Assembly (NCBI GenBank): GCA_910586745.1
Contig: CAJUJZ010000035.1
Span: 1-18,424 of the forward strand
Direction of reading: 5' to 3'
DNA: 18,424 nucleotides
Origin: an uncultured Mucispirillum sp.
GTDB taxonomy: Bacteria; Chrysiogenota; Deferribacteres; Deferribacterales; Mucispirillaceae
Shown piece by piece: positions 9,601 through 15,315 of this stretch. Both the position numbers and the translations under genes were made by a program. Under the pieces are notes generated by a model. That model was not told where the DNA came from. It saw nothing but the letters and a program-made list of their open reading frames with translations, and made no database searches. How positions within the stretch are numbered: position 1 is the stretch's first letter; each line of letters opens with the position of its first letter.

Positions 9601-10738
9601 CTGGACGAAGTTTTTTATAAATTTCTATTAAAGCTTCATCTTTAGTTTTAATTTTATCAATAGCCATAATATCTCTGATAGCTGCATCAGAAGTTTGTCT
9701 GTTAATAAAAAGGATAGAAAATTCTTTTATAGAAAGCCCTACAATCTGCTCTAAAAGTTCTTCTGTAACTGCAGTATTTGATTCTGCAATAACTTCACCG
9801 TTAGCAGCATCAACAATATCTTCTGCTAAATAAGTATCTATTAAATCTTTTGGATCTATTTCATATTTTGTAAGACCTGATTTAATAACTTTTTTGAAAG
9901 CACCTTTTGTGATAGATATATTTGGTTTAACAATGTATTCATTAGTTGCAGGGTCTTTAATACCTAGAGTAAGTTTATAGTCAGTAATTACATGTTCTTT
10001 ATTAAACTCTCTGCAAAATCTGCCATCTTCAATAGTTACTTTATCTTTTTGGTAATATGTATCTAATATATCCTGATTAGTTAAGCCTAAAGCTTTTAAT
10101 AAAACTGTTACAGGGATTTTTTTCTTTTTATCAATACGCACATACATTACATTCTTAGAGTCAAATTCAAAATCAAGCCAAGAACCTCTGTATGGGATTA
10201 TACGAGCACTGTATAAGTGTTTTTCAGAAACACTTTTACCAGCAGTTAAATCTTCAAAAAAGATACCAGGAGACCTGTGCAGCTGGCTAACAATTACTCT
10301 TTCAACACCATTAATTACAAAAGTACCTCTATCAGTCATAAGTGGAATATCACAAAGATATACATCACTTTCAGTTGCTGATAAAGTAATTCTTTCGCCT
10401 GTTTCTTCATTAATATCATGAGTAGAAAGGCGAACTTTAACTTTTAATGGTGCAGCATAGTTTGTATTTCTATCAATAGACTCCCGTGGAGTATATTTAG
10501 CTTTTTCAATAGTGTAGCTAACATATTCAAGCACAGAAGTATCGTTAAAATCTGTTATAGGAAATATTTCACGGAAAACTTCTTCAAGTCCTTGAAACTT
10601 GCGTTTATCTTCAGGAACATCCTGTTGAAGAAATTCAGCATAAGATTGTTTTTGAACCTCTATAAGGTCTGGTATATCAATTACTTTCTTAATTTTAGAA
10701 AAATTGATACGCTCTATTGGTTTTTTTGTATTAAGCAT
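6662..10738 (-). CDS. rpoB: DNA-directed RNA polymerase subunit beta
   Basis: This is a 1358-aa beta subunit from the ATG at 10738 (MLNTKKPIERINF). An upstream in-frame TTG at 10777 was rejected because it has no ribosome site and would fall inside a hairpin; GGTGAG precedes the chosen ATG. The fork domain and rifampicin pocket (about residues 515-575) are intact: the residues equivalent to E. coli L511, Q513, D516, S522, H526, R529, S531 and L533 all have the sensitive-type identity. Residue Y519 sits where E. coli has S509. The conserved GDKMAGRHGNKG stretch and the C-terminal GGKAQFGGQR clamp region are present. The C-terminal tail is strongly acidic. It is cotranscribed with rpoC and probably with rplJL upstream, separated from rplL by a leader with a stem-loop. 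Confidence 0.98.
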   Translation of the reverse strand: MLNTKKPIERINFSKIKKVIDIPDLIEVQKQSYAEFLQQDVPEDKRKFQGLEEVFREIFPITDFNDTSVLEYVSYTIEKAKYTPRESIDRNTNYAAPLKVKVRLSTHDINEETGERITLSATESDVYLCDIPLMTDRGTFVINGVERVIVSQLHRSPGIFFEDLTAGKSVSEKHLYSARIIPYRGSWLDFEFDSKNVMYVRIDKKKKIPVTVLLKALGLTNQDILDTYYQKDKVTIEDGRFCREFNKEHVITDYKLTLGIKDPATNEYIVKPNISITKGAFKKVIKSGLTKYEIDPKDLIDTYLAEDIVDAANGEVIAESNTAVTEELLEQIVGLSIKEFSILFINRQTSDAAIRDIMAIDKIKTKDEALIEIYKKLRPGEPATDDTAAAQFHNLFFNPKRYDLSRVGRLKINKRLKISEEIVPLDKVIFSKEDIVETVRVLNNIRLGVEHIDDIDHLGHRRVRAAGEQLQNHIRIGLARMEKTVKERMSIQDLEDSTPQDLLNAKPLSASIKEFFGSYQLSQFMDQNNPLSEITHKRRLSALGPGGLNRDRAGFEVRDVHTSHYGRICPIETPEGPNIGLITSLTTYAKINEFGFIETPYRKVENGRVTDEVVYMYALQEEDYYIAQANSPLDENGCFLTEDVACRYAGENLNTPKEQVQLMDVAPMQIVSVSTALIPFLEHDDANRALMGSNMQRQAVPLIRTDAPIVGTGLERKVAVDSGSALISLNDGVVDYVDADTIIVRYVNEDGTFGIDVHDLVKYRRSNQDTCINYNASVVLGQKVKKGDTLADGASTDRGELALGRNIVVAFMPWMGYNYEDSILVSEKLVKEDAFTSIHIEVFEIDARDTKLGAEEITRDIPNISEEALRNLDESGIIRIGAKVSEGDILVGKVTPKGETQATPEEKLLRAIFGEKAGDVKDASLRVPPGISGTILDVQVMTRRDINKDHRTELIEQREAERIAAAYTREVSAIENARKDRVISLLAGKTLKSDCAGLTAGTVLTEENLAPITAREMAKFDIEGKAEFDAEYAKADAVCIQGKKDAEEKFQDKRRKIEKGDELSAGVLKSVRVYVAIRRRLSVGDKMAGRHGNKGIVSRILPEEDMPYLPDGTPVEIVLNPLSVPSRMNIGQILETHLGWAAKKLGKHVATEVFNGAKEADIKKMLTEAGFQSDGQTVLYDGRTGEKFDQEVTVGVMYMLKLHHLVDTKIHARSTGPYSLVTQQPLGGKAQFGGQRLGEMEVWALEAYGAANILQEMLTVKSDDVEGRTAVYESIVNGNFSFTPNMPESFNVLIKELQGLVLDIELLTGDELISNEQLNNMSAGIRDEDIPSSDDVVRSISLDLDTDDDDEPFDDKGE

Positions 10739-10781
10739 CCTTTTCTCACCACCGCTGGTTCGTGATTTTTTGAGCAAAACA

Positions 10782-10808
10782 GGGGGAAGCCCATATAGAG
10801 CGACCCCC
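10782..10808 (-). promoter_or_regulatory. Stem-loop in the rplL-rpoB intergenic region (possible attenuator or processing site)
   Basis: On the minus strand, GGGGG pairs with CCCCC around an inner GCTC/GGGC helix, separated by a 2x2 internal loop with a TATAT apical loop. It is followed by TGTTTT. Partial termination or RNase processing between rplL and rpoB is well established in E. coli and lowers rpoBC expression relative to the stalk proteins. The weak, interrupted T-run here suggests leaky termination or processing rather than full termination. Confidence 0.5.
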
Positions 10809-10868
10809 TCTCAATATTTTAACACATAAAGTGTTTATTTTACAATAGGTTAGCAGCCTTAAAGCTAA

Positions 10869-11249
10869 TTACTTAACTTCGGCTGTGCCGCCTGCATCTG
10901 TAAGTTTTTTAGCGATTTCTTCAGCTTCAGCTTTAGCGATACCTTCTTTAACTGGTTTTGGTGCTTCGTCAACTAATGCTTTAGCTTCTTTTAATCCTAA
11001 GCCAGTGATTTCACGCACTACTTTAATCACTTGCACTTTTTGAGCACCGCCATTAGTTAAGATAACATCAAATTCAGTTTTTTCAGCTGCTGCCGGAGCT
11101 GCTGCGCCTGCTGCTGGAGCTGCTGCTACTGCTACTGGTGCAGCTGCAGAAACACCAAATACATCTTCTAATTCTTTTACAAAGTCTGCAAGTTCAATTA
11201 CAGACATATTTTTTAAAAATTCTAAAACTTGATCTTTAGTTACAGCCAT
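10869..11249 (-). CDS. rplL: 50S ribosomal protein L7/L12
   Basis: This 126-aa protein has the canonical L7/L12 architecture. The N-terminal dimerisation and L10-binding helices span residues 1-~33, a flexible hinge almost entirely of Ala, Pro, Val and Gly spans ~34-56, and a C-terminal domain carries the factor-binding GLGLKEAKALVDEAPKPVKE helix region. Multiple copies form the ribosomal stalk and recruit the GTPase translation factors. GGAGG lies six bases before the ATG. It is 19 nt downstream of rplJ in the same transcript. The length is normal. Confidence 0.97.
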   Translation of the reverse strand: MAVTKDQVLEFLKNMSVIELADFVKELEDVFGVSAAAPVAVAAAPAAGAAAPAAAEKTEFDVILTNGGAQKVQVIKVVREITGLGLKEAKALVDEAPKPVKEGIAKAEAEEIAKKLTDAGGTAEVK

Positions 11250-11268
11250 TTTAAGCCTCCAAATTTTA

Positions 11269-11808
11269 CTACTGTTCGTTTTCTTTTTTAGTTTTTAATG
11301 CACTAAGCACCTGGACGAGACCGCGTGGAATATTCGCAAGCACGGACACGAAATTCGTAATCGGCGCGTTCATGCTGCCGAGAGCTTTCGCCAAAAGTTC
11401 TTCTCTGGATGGCAGGTCAGCAAGTTTTTCAATGCCGCTCTGGTCAAGTGCCATACCGTCAAAATAACCACCTTTAATAACGAAAAATTTAGACATTGCA
11501 GCATCTTTAGCATATTTTTTTGCTAATTTGGCAGCCGCAGCAAAGTCTTCTTTAACTACTACAAGTGCAGTGGGCTCTACAAGTGCGTAGTCAATCTCAG
11601 TAATATTATCAGCGTTTAACGCTTTTTTGAGAAGTGTGTTTTTAACAACACGGTAGTCATTACCAGCTTCTTTAAAGCTTCTGCGGATTTCATCCATTTG
11701 GTCAAAAGTAAGACCTTTGTAATTAGTGACAATTACACCAGCAGATTCTTTTATCTCAGCTGTAATACTTTTTACAAGTTCTATTTTCTGCTCTTTACGC
11801 ATTTTCAA
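11269..11808 (-). CDS. rplJ: 50S ribosomal protein L10
   Basis: This L10 protein (179 aa from the chosen start) anchors L7/L12 dimers to the 23S rRNA to form the stalk base. The N-terminal domain has the family pattern (VTNYKGLTFDQMDEIRR, then YRVVKNTLLKKAL) and the C-terminal helix that binds L12 ends in a Lys/Glu-rich tail. I choose the TTG at 11808 because GAGGTGAT, complementary to the 3' end of 16S rRNA, ends four bases before it. Alternatives are GTG at 11817, which overlaps that ribosome site, and ATG at 11802, which is rather far from it. It is preceded by an L10-type leader RNA and cotranscribed with rplL. Confidence 0.93.
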   Translation of the reverse strand: MKMRKEQKIELVKSITAEIKESAGVIVTNYKGLTFDQMDEIRRSFKEAGNDYRVVKNTLLKKALNADNITEIDYALVEPTALVVVKEDFAAAAKLAKKYAKDAAMSKFFVIKGGYFDGMALDQSGIEKLADLPSREELLAKALGSMNAPITNFVSVLANIPRGLVQVLSALKTKKENEQ

Positions 11809-11835
11809 GGTAATCACCTCATAAATTACAGAGCC

Positions 11836-11907
11836 GGTTGAATATATAAAGATAAGTTTCCACAGGACTTATACTGCACACCGAAGGCAGACCCTGTTTC
11901 TTCAACC
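11836..11907 (-). ncRNA. Ribosomal protein L10 leader
   Basis: The gap between rplA and rplJ folds into a structure fitting the L10 autoregulatory leader. An outer 7-bp stem, GGTTGAA with TTCAACC, encloses an ACAGG/CCTGT helix (11893-11897 with 11862-11866), a small CTGC/GCAG hairpin inside it, and purine-rich asymmetric loops. Known L10 leaders bind the L10-L12 complex and repress translation of rplJL. The position directly upstream of rplJ supports the call; I could not run a covariance-model search. Confidence 0.65.
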
Positions 11908-11951
11908 CGCTTTTTTCATTGTATTAATTAACTAACCTTATAAAAAGTTAA

Positions 11952-12641
11952 TTAGAAATTTTTAGGGTCAACTTTAACACCAGGACCCATTGTTGTTGAA
12001 ATATTAATGCCTCTTAAATAAATACCTTTGCTTGATGCAGGTTTAGCTTTTACAAGTGCATCAACAAGAGTTTTCATATTTTCAACAAGTTTGCTAGTTT
12101 CAAAGTTTTTTCTACCGATAGGTGCGTGAACAATACCAGCTTTATCAACTCTAAATTCCACCATACCAGCTTTTAATTCTTTAACAGCTTTTATTACATC
12201 ATTTGTAACTGTGCCTACTTTTGGGTTAGGCATAAGCCCGCGTGGCCCTAACACTTTACCAAGTTTGCCCACCTTAGCCATCATGTCTGGAGTTGCCACA
12301 ACTTTATCAAATTCCATATAGCCACCCTCAACCTTAGTGACTAATTCATCGCCGCCAACAATGTCAGCGCCAGCTGCTTCAGCTTCCTTAGCCTTGTCGC
12401 CTTTTGCAAATACTGCTACACGAACAACTTTACCTGTTCCATTAGGAAGAACTACAGCACCTCTAACCATTTGGTCAGAGTGGCGTGGGTCTACACCTAA
12501 TTTAACTGCAGCATCAACACTTTCGTTGAACTTGGCAAAGGCTGCCTTTTGTGACAGTGCAACAGCTTCTTCTAAATCATATAATTTAGTGCGGTCTACT
12601 AAACCAAAAGCTGATGCGAACTTTTTACCTTTTCTGGACAT
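11952..12641 (-). CDS. rplA: 50S ribosomal protein L1
   Basis: This 229-aa, full-length L1 binds 23S rRNA at the mobile L1 stalk near the E site and helps release deacylated tRNA. Recognisable features are the N-terminal SRKGKKF start, the domain II segment with VLGPRGLMPNPKVGTV, and the C-terminal region with YLRGINISTTMGPGVKVD. It starts 29 nt after rplK with AGGAG about nine bases before the ATG. L1 is known to autoregulate the rplK-rplA mRNA in other bacteria; I did not find a clear L1 mimic site here. Confidence 0.97.
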   Translation of the reverse strand: MSRKGKKFASAFGLVDRTKLYDLEEAVALSQKAAFAKFNESVDAAVKLGVDPRHSDQMVRGAVVLPNGTGKVVRVAVFAKGDKAKEAEAAGADIVGGDELVTKVEGGYMEFDKVVATPDMMAKVGKLGKVLGPRGLMPNPKVGTVTNDVIKAVKELKAGMVEFRVDKAGIVHAPIGRKNFETSKLVENMKTLVDALVKAKPASSKGIYLRGINISTTMGPGVKVDPKNF

Positions 12642-12670
12642 TTCCGTGCTCCTCTTGCCAGTTTTCTACA

Positions 12671-13096
12671 TTAGCCTTCAATCTCATAACCCATACTTTT
12701 AGCTGAGCCAGCTATAATTTTTACAGCTTGGTCCATATCTTTGGTATTGAGATCAGGCATTTTAATTTCTGCAACGCGTTTTAAGCTCTCACGAGATATA
12801 ACGCCAAGTTTTGCTTTACCAACATTACTAGAACCTTTTTGAACTTTCATTTCTTTTTTGATAAGTTCAGTTGCAGGTGGCATTTTAGTAATAAATGTAA
12901 AGCTGCGGTCTTCATATACTGTAATAATTACAGGCACAGAAGAATCACCTAAGTTCTGAGTTTGTGCATTAAATGCTTTACAGAACTCCATAATATTTAC
13001 ACCACGCTGACCAAGTGCTGGCCCTACTGGTGGTGAAGGATTTGCTTTACCAGCAGCAATCAGCAGTTTAATCTGCCCTAATACCTTCTTTGCCAT
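12671..13096 (-). CDS. rplK: 50S ribosomal protein L11
   Basis: This is a 141-aa L11 of normal length. The N-terminal domain contains the proline-rich PSPPVGPALGQRGVNIMEF motif (thiostrepton and RelA/EF-G-facing surface), and the C-terminal rRNA-binding domain has KGSSNVGKAKLG and the final SAKSMGYEIEG. L11 binds the GTPase-associated centre of 23S rRNA. GAGGTG lies four bases before the ATG. It follows nusG by 56 nt and precedes rplA by 29 nt, the standard order. Confidence 0.97.
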   Translation of the reverse strand: MAKKVLGQIKLLIAAGKANPSPPVGPALGQRGVNIMEFCKAFNAQTQNLGDSSVPVIITVYEDRSFTFITKMPPATELIKKEMKVQKGSSNVGKAKLGVISRESLKRVAEIKMPDLNTKDMDQAVKIIAGSAKSMGYEIEG

Positions 13097-13152
13097 TTGG
13101 CACCTCTAAAAATTATCGTCTTAAAGACTAATTTAATTCAAAATTAATCAGG

Positions 13153-13680
13153 TTATTTGCCTTTGCGTTTAACCTGTAAATAATCAAGCTCAATAGGAGT
13201 TTGACGACCAAAAATACTAACTATAACGCGTACTTTTTCTTTTTCTGGTGTAACTTCATCAACAACACCATCAAAACCTTGAAATGGTCCATCTATAACT
13301 TCTACCACATCATTTTTAATATATGTTAATGCAATACGCGGTGCTTCTGATTTTGCAAGTGCAAGCATTGCATTAACATCTGTTTCTGATATAGGCACTG
13401 GGTCAACGCCGCCAACAAATCCTGTAACTTTTGGAAGGCTTTTAACCACATGCCATAAATTTTTATTCATTTCCATATTAACTAATATATAACCTGGAAA
13501 TGTTTTTTTCTTACTAACTTTGCGTTTACCGTTTTCAAGTTCTATCACATCTTCTGTAGGGATTAATACTTCCCCTATTTCTTCTTCTAAACCTTGGGTC
13601 CGCACTCTGTTCTCTAAAAGAGTTTTAACATGCTTCTCAAAGCCAGAATATGTGTGAACTACATACCATTGTTTTGCCAT
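13153..13680 (-). CDS. nusG: Transcription termination/antitermination factor NusG
   Basis: This 175-aa NusG has an N-terminal NGN domain (KQWYVVHTYSGFEKHVK at the start, then PGYILVNMEM and the TGFVGG loop), which binds the RNA polymerase clamp. The C-terminal KOW domain (from about residue 122, VIDGPFQGFDGVV, ending in YLQVKRK) binds Rho or ribosomal protein S10. The ATG follows the secE stop by four bases, and an AGG within the secE end serves as ribosome site, so the two are probably translationally coupled. The length is normal and there is no insertion domain. Confidence 0.97.
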   Translation of the reverse strand: MAKQWYVVHTYSGFEKHVKTLLENRVRTQGLEEEIGEVLIPTEDVIELENGKRKVSKKKTFPGYILVNMEMNKNLWHVVKSLPKVTGFVGGVDPVPISETDVNAMLALAKSEAPRIALTYIKNDVVEVIDGPFQGFDGVVDEVTPEKEKVRVIVSIFGRQTPIELDYLQVKRKGK

Positions 13681-13684
13681 AGAA

Positions 13685-13873
13685 TTAACCTATTATCTGC
13701 CCAGCAAGTCTTGATACTATTGCATCAACTATTCCCAAGTAAGCAGTAATCAAACCTACTACAACTACAACAACTATAGAAGTTGATATAGTAGTTTCTT
13801 TTGTAGGCCAGTTGACTTTTTTTAGCTCATCCCTGACCTGATTGTAAAATGATACTGGATTAAAACTTTTCAC
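13685..13873 (-). CDS. secE: Preprotein translocase subunit SecE
   Basis: This is a 62-aa, minimal-type SecE: an amphipathic N-terminal helix with the conserved VRDELKKVNWPTKET motif (residues 13-27) and one transmembrane segment at about 32-57. It is an essential clamp of the SecYEG channel in the inner membrane. The start is GTG at 13873 with AGAGGA six bases upstream. The frame stays open further upstream, but that extension runs through tRNA-Trp and is not coding. The gene begins 23 nt after the tRNA, suggesting a shared transcript processed at the tRNA end. Confidence 0.93.
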   Translation of the reverse strand: MKSFNPVSFYNQVRDELKKVNWPTKETTISTSIVVVVVVGLITAYLGIVDAIVSRLAGQIIG

Positions 13874-13896
13874 AATAAGTCCTCTCTTAAAGCTGA

Positions 13897-13972
13897 TGGC
13901 AGACCAAGAGGGATTTGAACCCCCAACCCCCGGTTTTGGAGACCGGTGCTCTGCCAATTGAGCTATTGGTCT
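13897..13972 (-). tRNA. tRNA-Trp (anticodon CCA), 3' CCA encoded
   Basis: A full cloverleaf can be drawn: acceptor AGACCAA/TTGGTCT, D-arm GCTC/GAGC, anticodon stem CCGGT/ACCGG around CTCCAAA, and T-arm GGGGG/CCCTC with TTCAAAT. The discriminator is G, and the 3' CCA is genomically encoded at 13897-13899. It lies between rpmG and secE, a classic position. Because UGG is decoded here, the TAG and TGA codons in the M13 remnant are real lesions rather than a reassigned code. Confidence 0.97.
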
Positions 13973-13986
13973 ATATCATCTAAATC

Positions 13987-14056
13987 TTTATGCCATCAAG
14001 ATGACAATTAAAGCATATTGTATATCTTTGCTATTGCAAAAGATATGTGGCATAAA
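13987..14056 (-). ncRNA. Predicted three-way-junction RNA upstream of tRNA-Trp
   Basis: A perfect 9-bp outer stem (TTTATGCCA at one end, TGGCATAAA at the other) encloses two hairpins. One has ten base pairs, one bulge and an AATA loop (14022-14046). The other has five base pairs, ACAAT/ATTGT (14004-14021). The junction strands are 1, 0 and 8 nt. It lies 14 nt upstream of tRNA-Trp in the transcript leaving rpmG. I do not recognise a known family. It could be an RNase processing element, an attenuator, or a small repeat remnant. The fold was drawn by hand. Confidence 0.45.
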
Positions 14057-14111
14057 TTCTGCATTTAAAATACCAGCCTTATACCATTATTCCATAAATA
14101 GGAATCTTAAT

Positions 14112-14124
14112 GTGGTGACACCAC
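14112..14124. repeat. Short perfect palindrome downstream of rpmG
   Basis: GTGGTG-A-CACCAC is a 6-bp perfect inverted repeat around one base, about 23 nt past the rpmG stop. Its one-base spacer makes it a poor RNA hairpin, and the bases after it on the minus strand are not a T-run, so it is not a convincing terminator. It could be a protein-binding site; no function is assigned. Confidence 0.3.
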
Positions 14125-14146
14125 TAAAAATAAAAACAATTATCTG

Positions 14147-14296
14147 CTATTTAGTCTCTTTATGCAGAGTGTGTTTTTTGTCAAACTTGCAGTATTTTTT
14201 GATTTCAAGTTTGCCAGTCATAGTTTTCTTGTTTTTAGTAGTAGTGTAATTACGACGCTTACATTCGCTGCAAGCAAGAATGACGATTTCTCTCAT
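14147..14296 (-). CDS. rpmG: 50S ribosomal protein L33
   Basis: This is a 49-aa L33, a small protein of the large subunit near the E site. The family pattern is clear: REIVILACSECKRRNYTTTKN at the N-terminus and KKYC-x6-HTLHKETK at the end. C9 and C12 form the first zinc pair, but the second pair is incomplete: C36 is followed by Lys-Phe-Asp instead of a second CxxC cysteine. It is therefore intermediate between zinc-binding and zinc-free forms. The start at 14296 was chosen to match the family; GAAGG lies nine bases upstream. The position before tRNA-Trp-secE is the usual one. Confidence 0.93.
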   Translation of the reverse strand: MREIVILACSECKRRNYTTTKNKKTMTGKLEIKKYCKFDKKHTLHKETK

Positions 14297-14349
14297 TGAA
14301 CCAAACCTTCTATTTTTTAGCGCCGTCACACCTCTAAGGCTCCCGGCTC

Positions 14350-14367
14350 CCGCTCGATTTGGAGCGG
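14350..14367 (-). promoter_or_regulatory. Hairpin at the start of the rpmG leader
   Basis: CCGCTC pairs with GAGCGG around a six-base loop, a few bases after the predicted transcription start. It is followed by the GC-rich GGAGCC-GGGAGCC direct repeat, conspicuous in this AT-rich intergenic region. It may stabilise the 5' end of the long secE-nusG transcript; no known regulatory family was recognised. Confidence 0.35.
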
Positions 14368-14379
14368 TAATTTTTTATG

Positions 14380-14408
14380 CTTATATACTCATATTAAAAA
14401 TAATGCAA
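14380..14408 (-). promoter_or_regulatory. Promoter for rpmG / tRNA-Trp / secE / nusG
   Basis: On the minus strand, TTGCAT (14403-14408) and TATAAG (14380-14385) are separated by 17 bp. The predicted start is near 14373, about 77 nt before rpmG. This places a promoter exactly where tuf would normally provide continuity between tRNA-Thr and rpmG. Confidence 0.6.
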
Positions 14409-14461
14409 GTACTTTTTTAAAAATATTATATTTCAACATAATATATTCTTATTTAACTAAA

Positions 14462-14535
14462 AGCCCGAACCCGGAATTGAACCGGGGACCTCGTCCTTAC
14501 CAAGGACGCACTCTAACCAACTGAGCCATTCGGGC
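14462..14535 (-). tRNA. tRNA-Thr (anticodon GGT)
   Basis: A 74-nt cloverleaf: acceptor GCCCGAA/TTCGGGC, D-arm GCTC/GAGT with one G-U pair, anticodon stem CGTCC/GGACG around TTGGTAA, and T-arm CCCGG/CCGGG. The discriminator is T, and no 3' CCA is encoded. It is the fourth and last of the Thr-Tyr-Gly-Thr cluster. Confidence 0.97.
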
Positions 14536-14574
14536 AGTTCCTTTCCGTTTTAGTTTATGTGCTTTCAATTGATA

Positions 14575-14648
14575 AGCGGGCGACGGGATTCGAACCCGCG
14601 ACCCTCAGCTTGGAAGGCTGATGCTCTAGCCAACTGAGCTACACCCGC
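14575..14648 (-). tRNA. tRNA-Gly (anticodon TCC)
   Basis: A 74-nt cloverleaf: acceptor GCGGGTG/CGCCCGC, D-arm GCTC/GAGC, anticodon stem TCAGC/GCTGA around CTTCCAA, and T-arm GCGGG/CCCGT. No encoded CCA. It lies ten bases after the CCA end of tRNA-Tyr in the same cluster. Confidence 0.97.
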
Positions 14649-14658
14649 ATAACAAAGA

Positions 14659-14743
14659 TGGTGGGGAGAGGAGGATTCGAACCTCCGAAGGAAATTCCAG
14701 CGGGTTTACAGCCCGCCCCCTTTGGCCACTCGGGTATCTCCCC
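14659..14743 (-). tRNA. tRNA-Tyr (anticodon GTA), 3' CCA encoded
   Basis: A class II tRNA with a long variable arm: acceptor GGGGAGA/TCTCCCC, anticodon stem GCGGG/CCCGC around CTGTAAA, variable arm GGAATTTCC-type, and T-arm GGAGG/CCTCC. The discriminator A is followed by an encoded CCA at 14659-14661, unlike the neighbouring Thr and Gly tRNAs. Confidence 0.97.
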
Positions 14744-14784
14744 ATAAAAATCACTGCCTAATATAAGGCGGGTCATTTATTAAA

Positions 14785-14857
14785 AGCTGGTGATAGGAAT
14801 TGAACCCACAACCTGCTGATTACAAGTCAGCTGCTCTACCGTTTGAGCTACACCAGC
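14785..14857 (-). tRNA. tRNA-Thr (anticodon TGT)
   Basis: A 73-nt cloverleaf: acceptor GCTGGTG/CACCAGC, D-arm GCTC/GAGC, anticodon stem GCTGA/TCAGC around CTTGTAA, and T-arm GTGGG/CCTAT with two G-U pairs. No encoded CCA. It is first in the cluster and reads ACA/ACG-type codons, complementing the GGT isoacceptor downstream. Confidence 0.97.
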
Positions 14858-14882
14858 ATATCGCTTTATTAAGCGGAAATAG

Positions 14883-14911
14883 TTTATATACTTTTTTGAA
14901 ATGTTTGTCAA
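14883..14911 (-). promoter_or_regulatory. Proximal promoter of the tRNA cluster
   Basis: On the minus strand, TTGACA (14906-14911, exact consensus) and TATAAA (14883-14888) are 17 bp apart, with A/T-rich sequence upstream resembling an UP element. The predicted start is near 14876, about 20 nt before tRNA-Thr(TGT), as expected of a strong stable-RNA promoter. Confidence 0.85.
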
Positions 14912-14962
14912 GATGTTTTTTTTAAAAAATTTATTTTTTATTCACTTGTCTTGACGAACATA

Positions 14963-14991
14963 TTTCTACATAATATTTGCTAATTTGTCAA
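14963..14991 (-). promoter_or_regulatory. Distal tandem promoter of the tRNA cluster
   Basis: A second TTGACA (14986-14991) with TAGAAA (14963-14968) at 17 bp, the -10 preceded by TG, lies 80 bp upstream of the proximal promoter. Tandem promoters are common for stable-RNA operons. The -10 is weaker than the proximal one. Confidence 0.55.
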
Positions 14992-15041
14992 TAGATTTTT
15001 TAATATAAGTGTTATTTTTTTGTAGATAAGTAATAAAAGTA

Positions 15042-15070
15042 TTGATATTTCATTATTTTTTTGATATAGA
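15042..15070 (+). promoter_or_regulatory. Promoter of the 71-aa membrane protein gene
   Basis: TTGATA (15042-15047) and TATAGA (15065-15070) are 17 bp apart. The predicted start near 15077 gives a leader of about 17 nt containing AGGAGG. It is divergent from the tRNA promoters. Confidence 0.7.
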
Positions 15071-15093
15071 TACATACTTTTTAGGAGGTATTA

Positions 15094-15309
15094 ATGTTTT
15101 CCCTGCTTAGTAATATTTTTAATTATTTTTTTATTAATTTTTATGCACAGGTAACCCCTGCTTATGATGCTGCAAGCAAACATTTATCATCAAAAGGAAT
15201 TCAAGGTAATGATTTCCTTGTATTTATCTTTTTTGGCATAATTGCAGCAGTTTTTGTTATTTTTCTTATCTTTTCTTACTTTAAAGAAAGAAACCGTCCA
15301 AGATATTAA
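15094..15309 (+). CDS. Small membrane protein of unknown function
   Basis: This 71-aa protein matches no family I recognise. The first ~18 residues are hydrophobic and aromatic and end in FYAQV, so they are either a cleavable signal peptide (cleavage after Ala18) or a first membrane segment. A short polar linker follows, then a strong transmembrane helix at about residues 41-63 and a basic tail KERNRPRY, predicted to be cytoplasmic. A perfect AGGAGG lies five bases before the ATG, with a good promoter upstream and a terminator directly downstream. It is therefore a well-formed single-gene transcription unit, which argues for a real, well-expressed protein despite its size. A role as a small accessory subunit of a membrane complex is possible but unsupported. 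Confidence 0.75.
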   Translation: MFSLLSNIFNYFFINFYAQVTPAYDAASKHLSSKGIQGNDFLVFIFFGIIAAVFVIFLIFSYFKERNRPRY

Positions 15310-15315
15310 TTTATT

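Noticed and set aside
10739..10777. Earlier TTG start for rpoB
   Set aside because: No ribosome site, and the family start is MLNTKK-type at 10738.
13874..13957. N-terminal extension of secE (28 extra codons)
   Set aside because: The extension is a translation of tRNA-Trp; the GTG at 13873 has a ribosome site and gives the normal SecE length.
14001..14249. 82-codon frame on the plus strand over rpmG and the adjacent gap
   Set aside because: Overlaps rpmG antisense and the structured RNA; no ribosome site.
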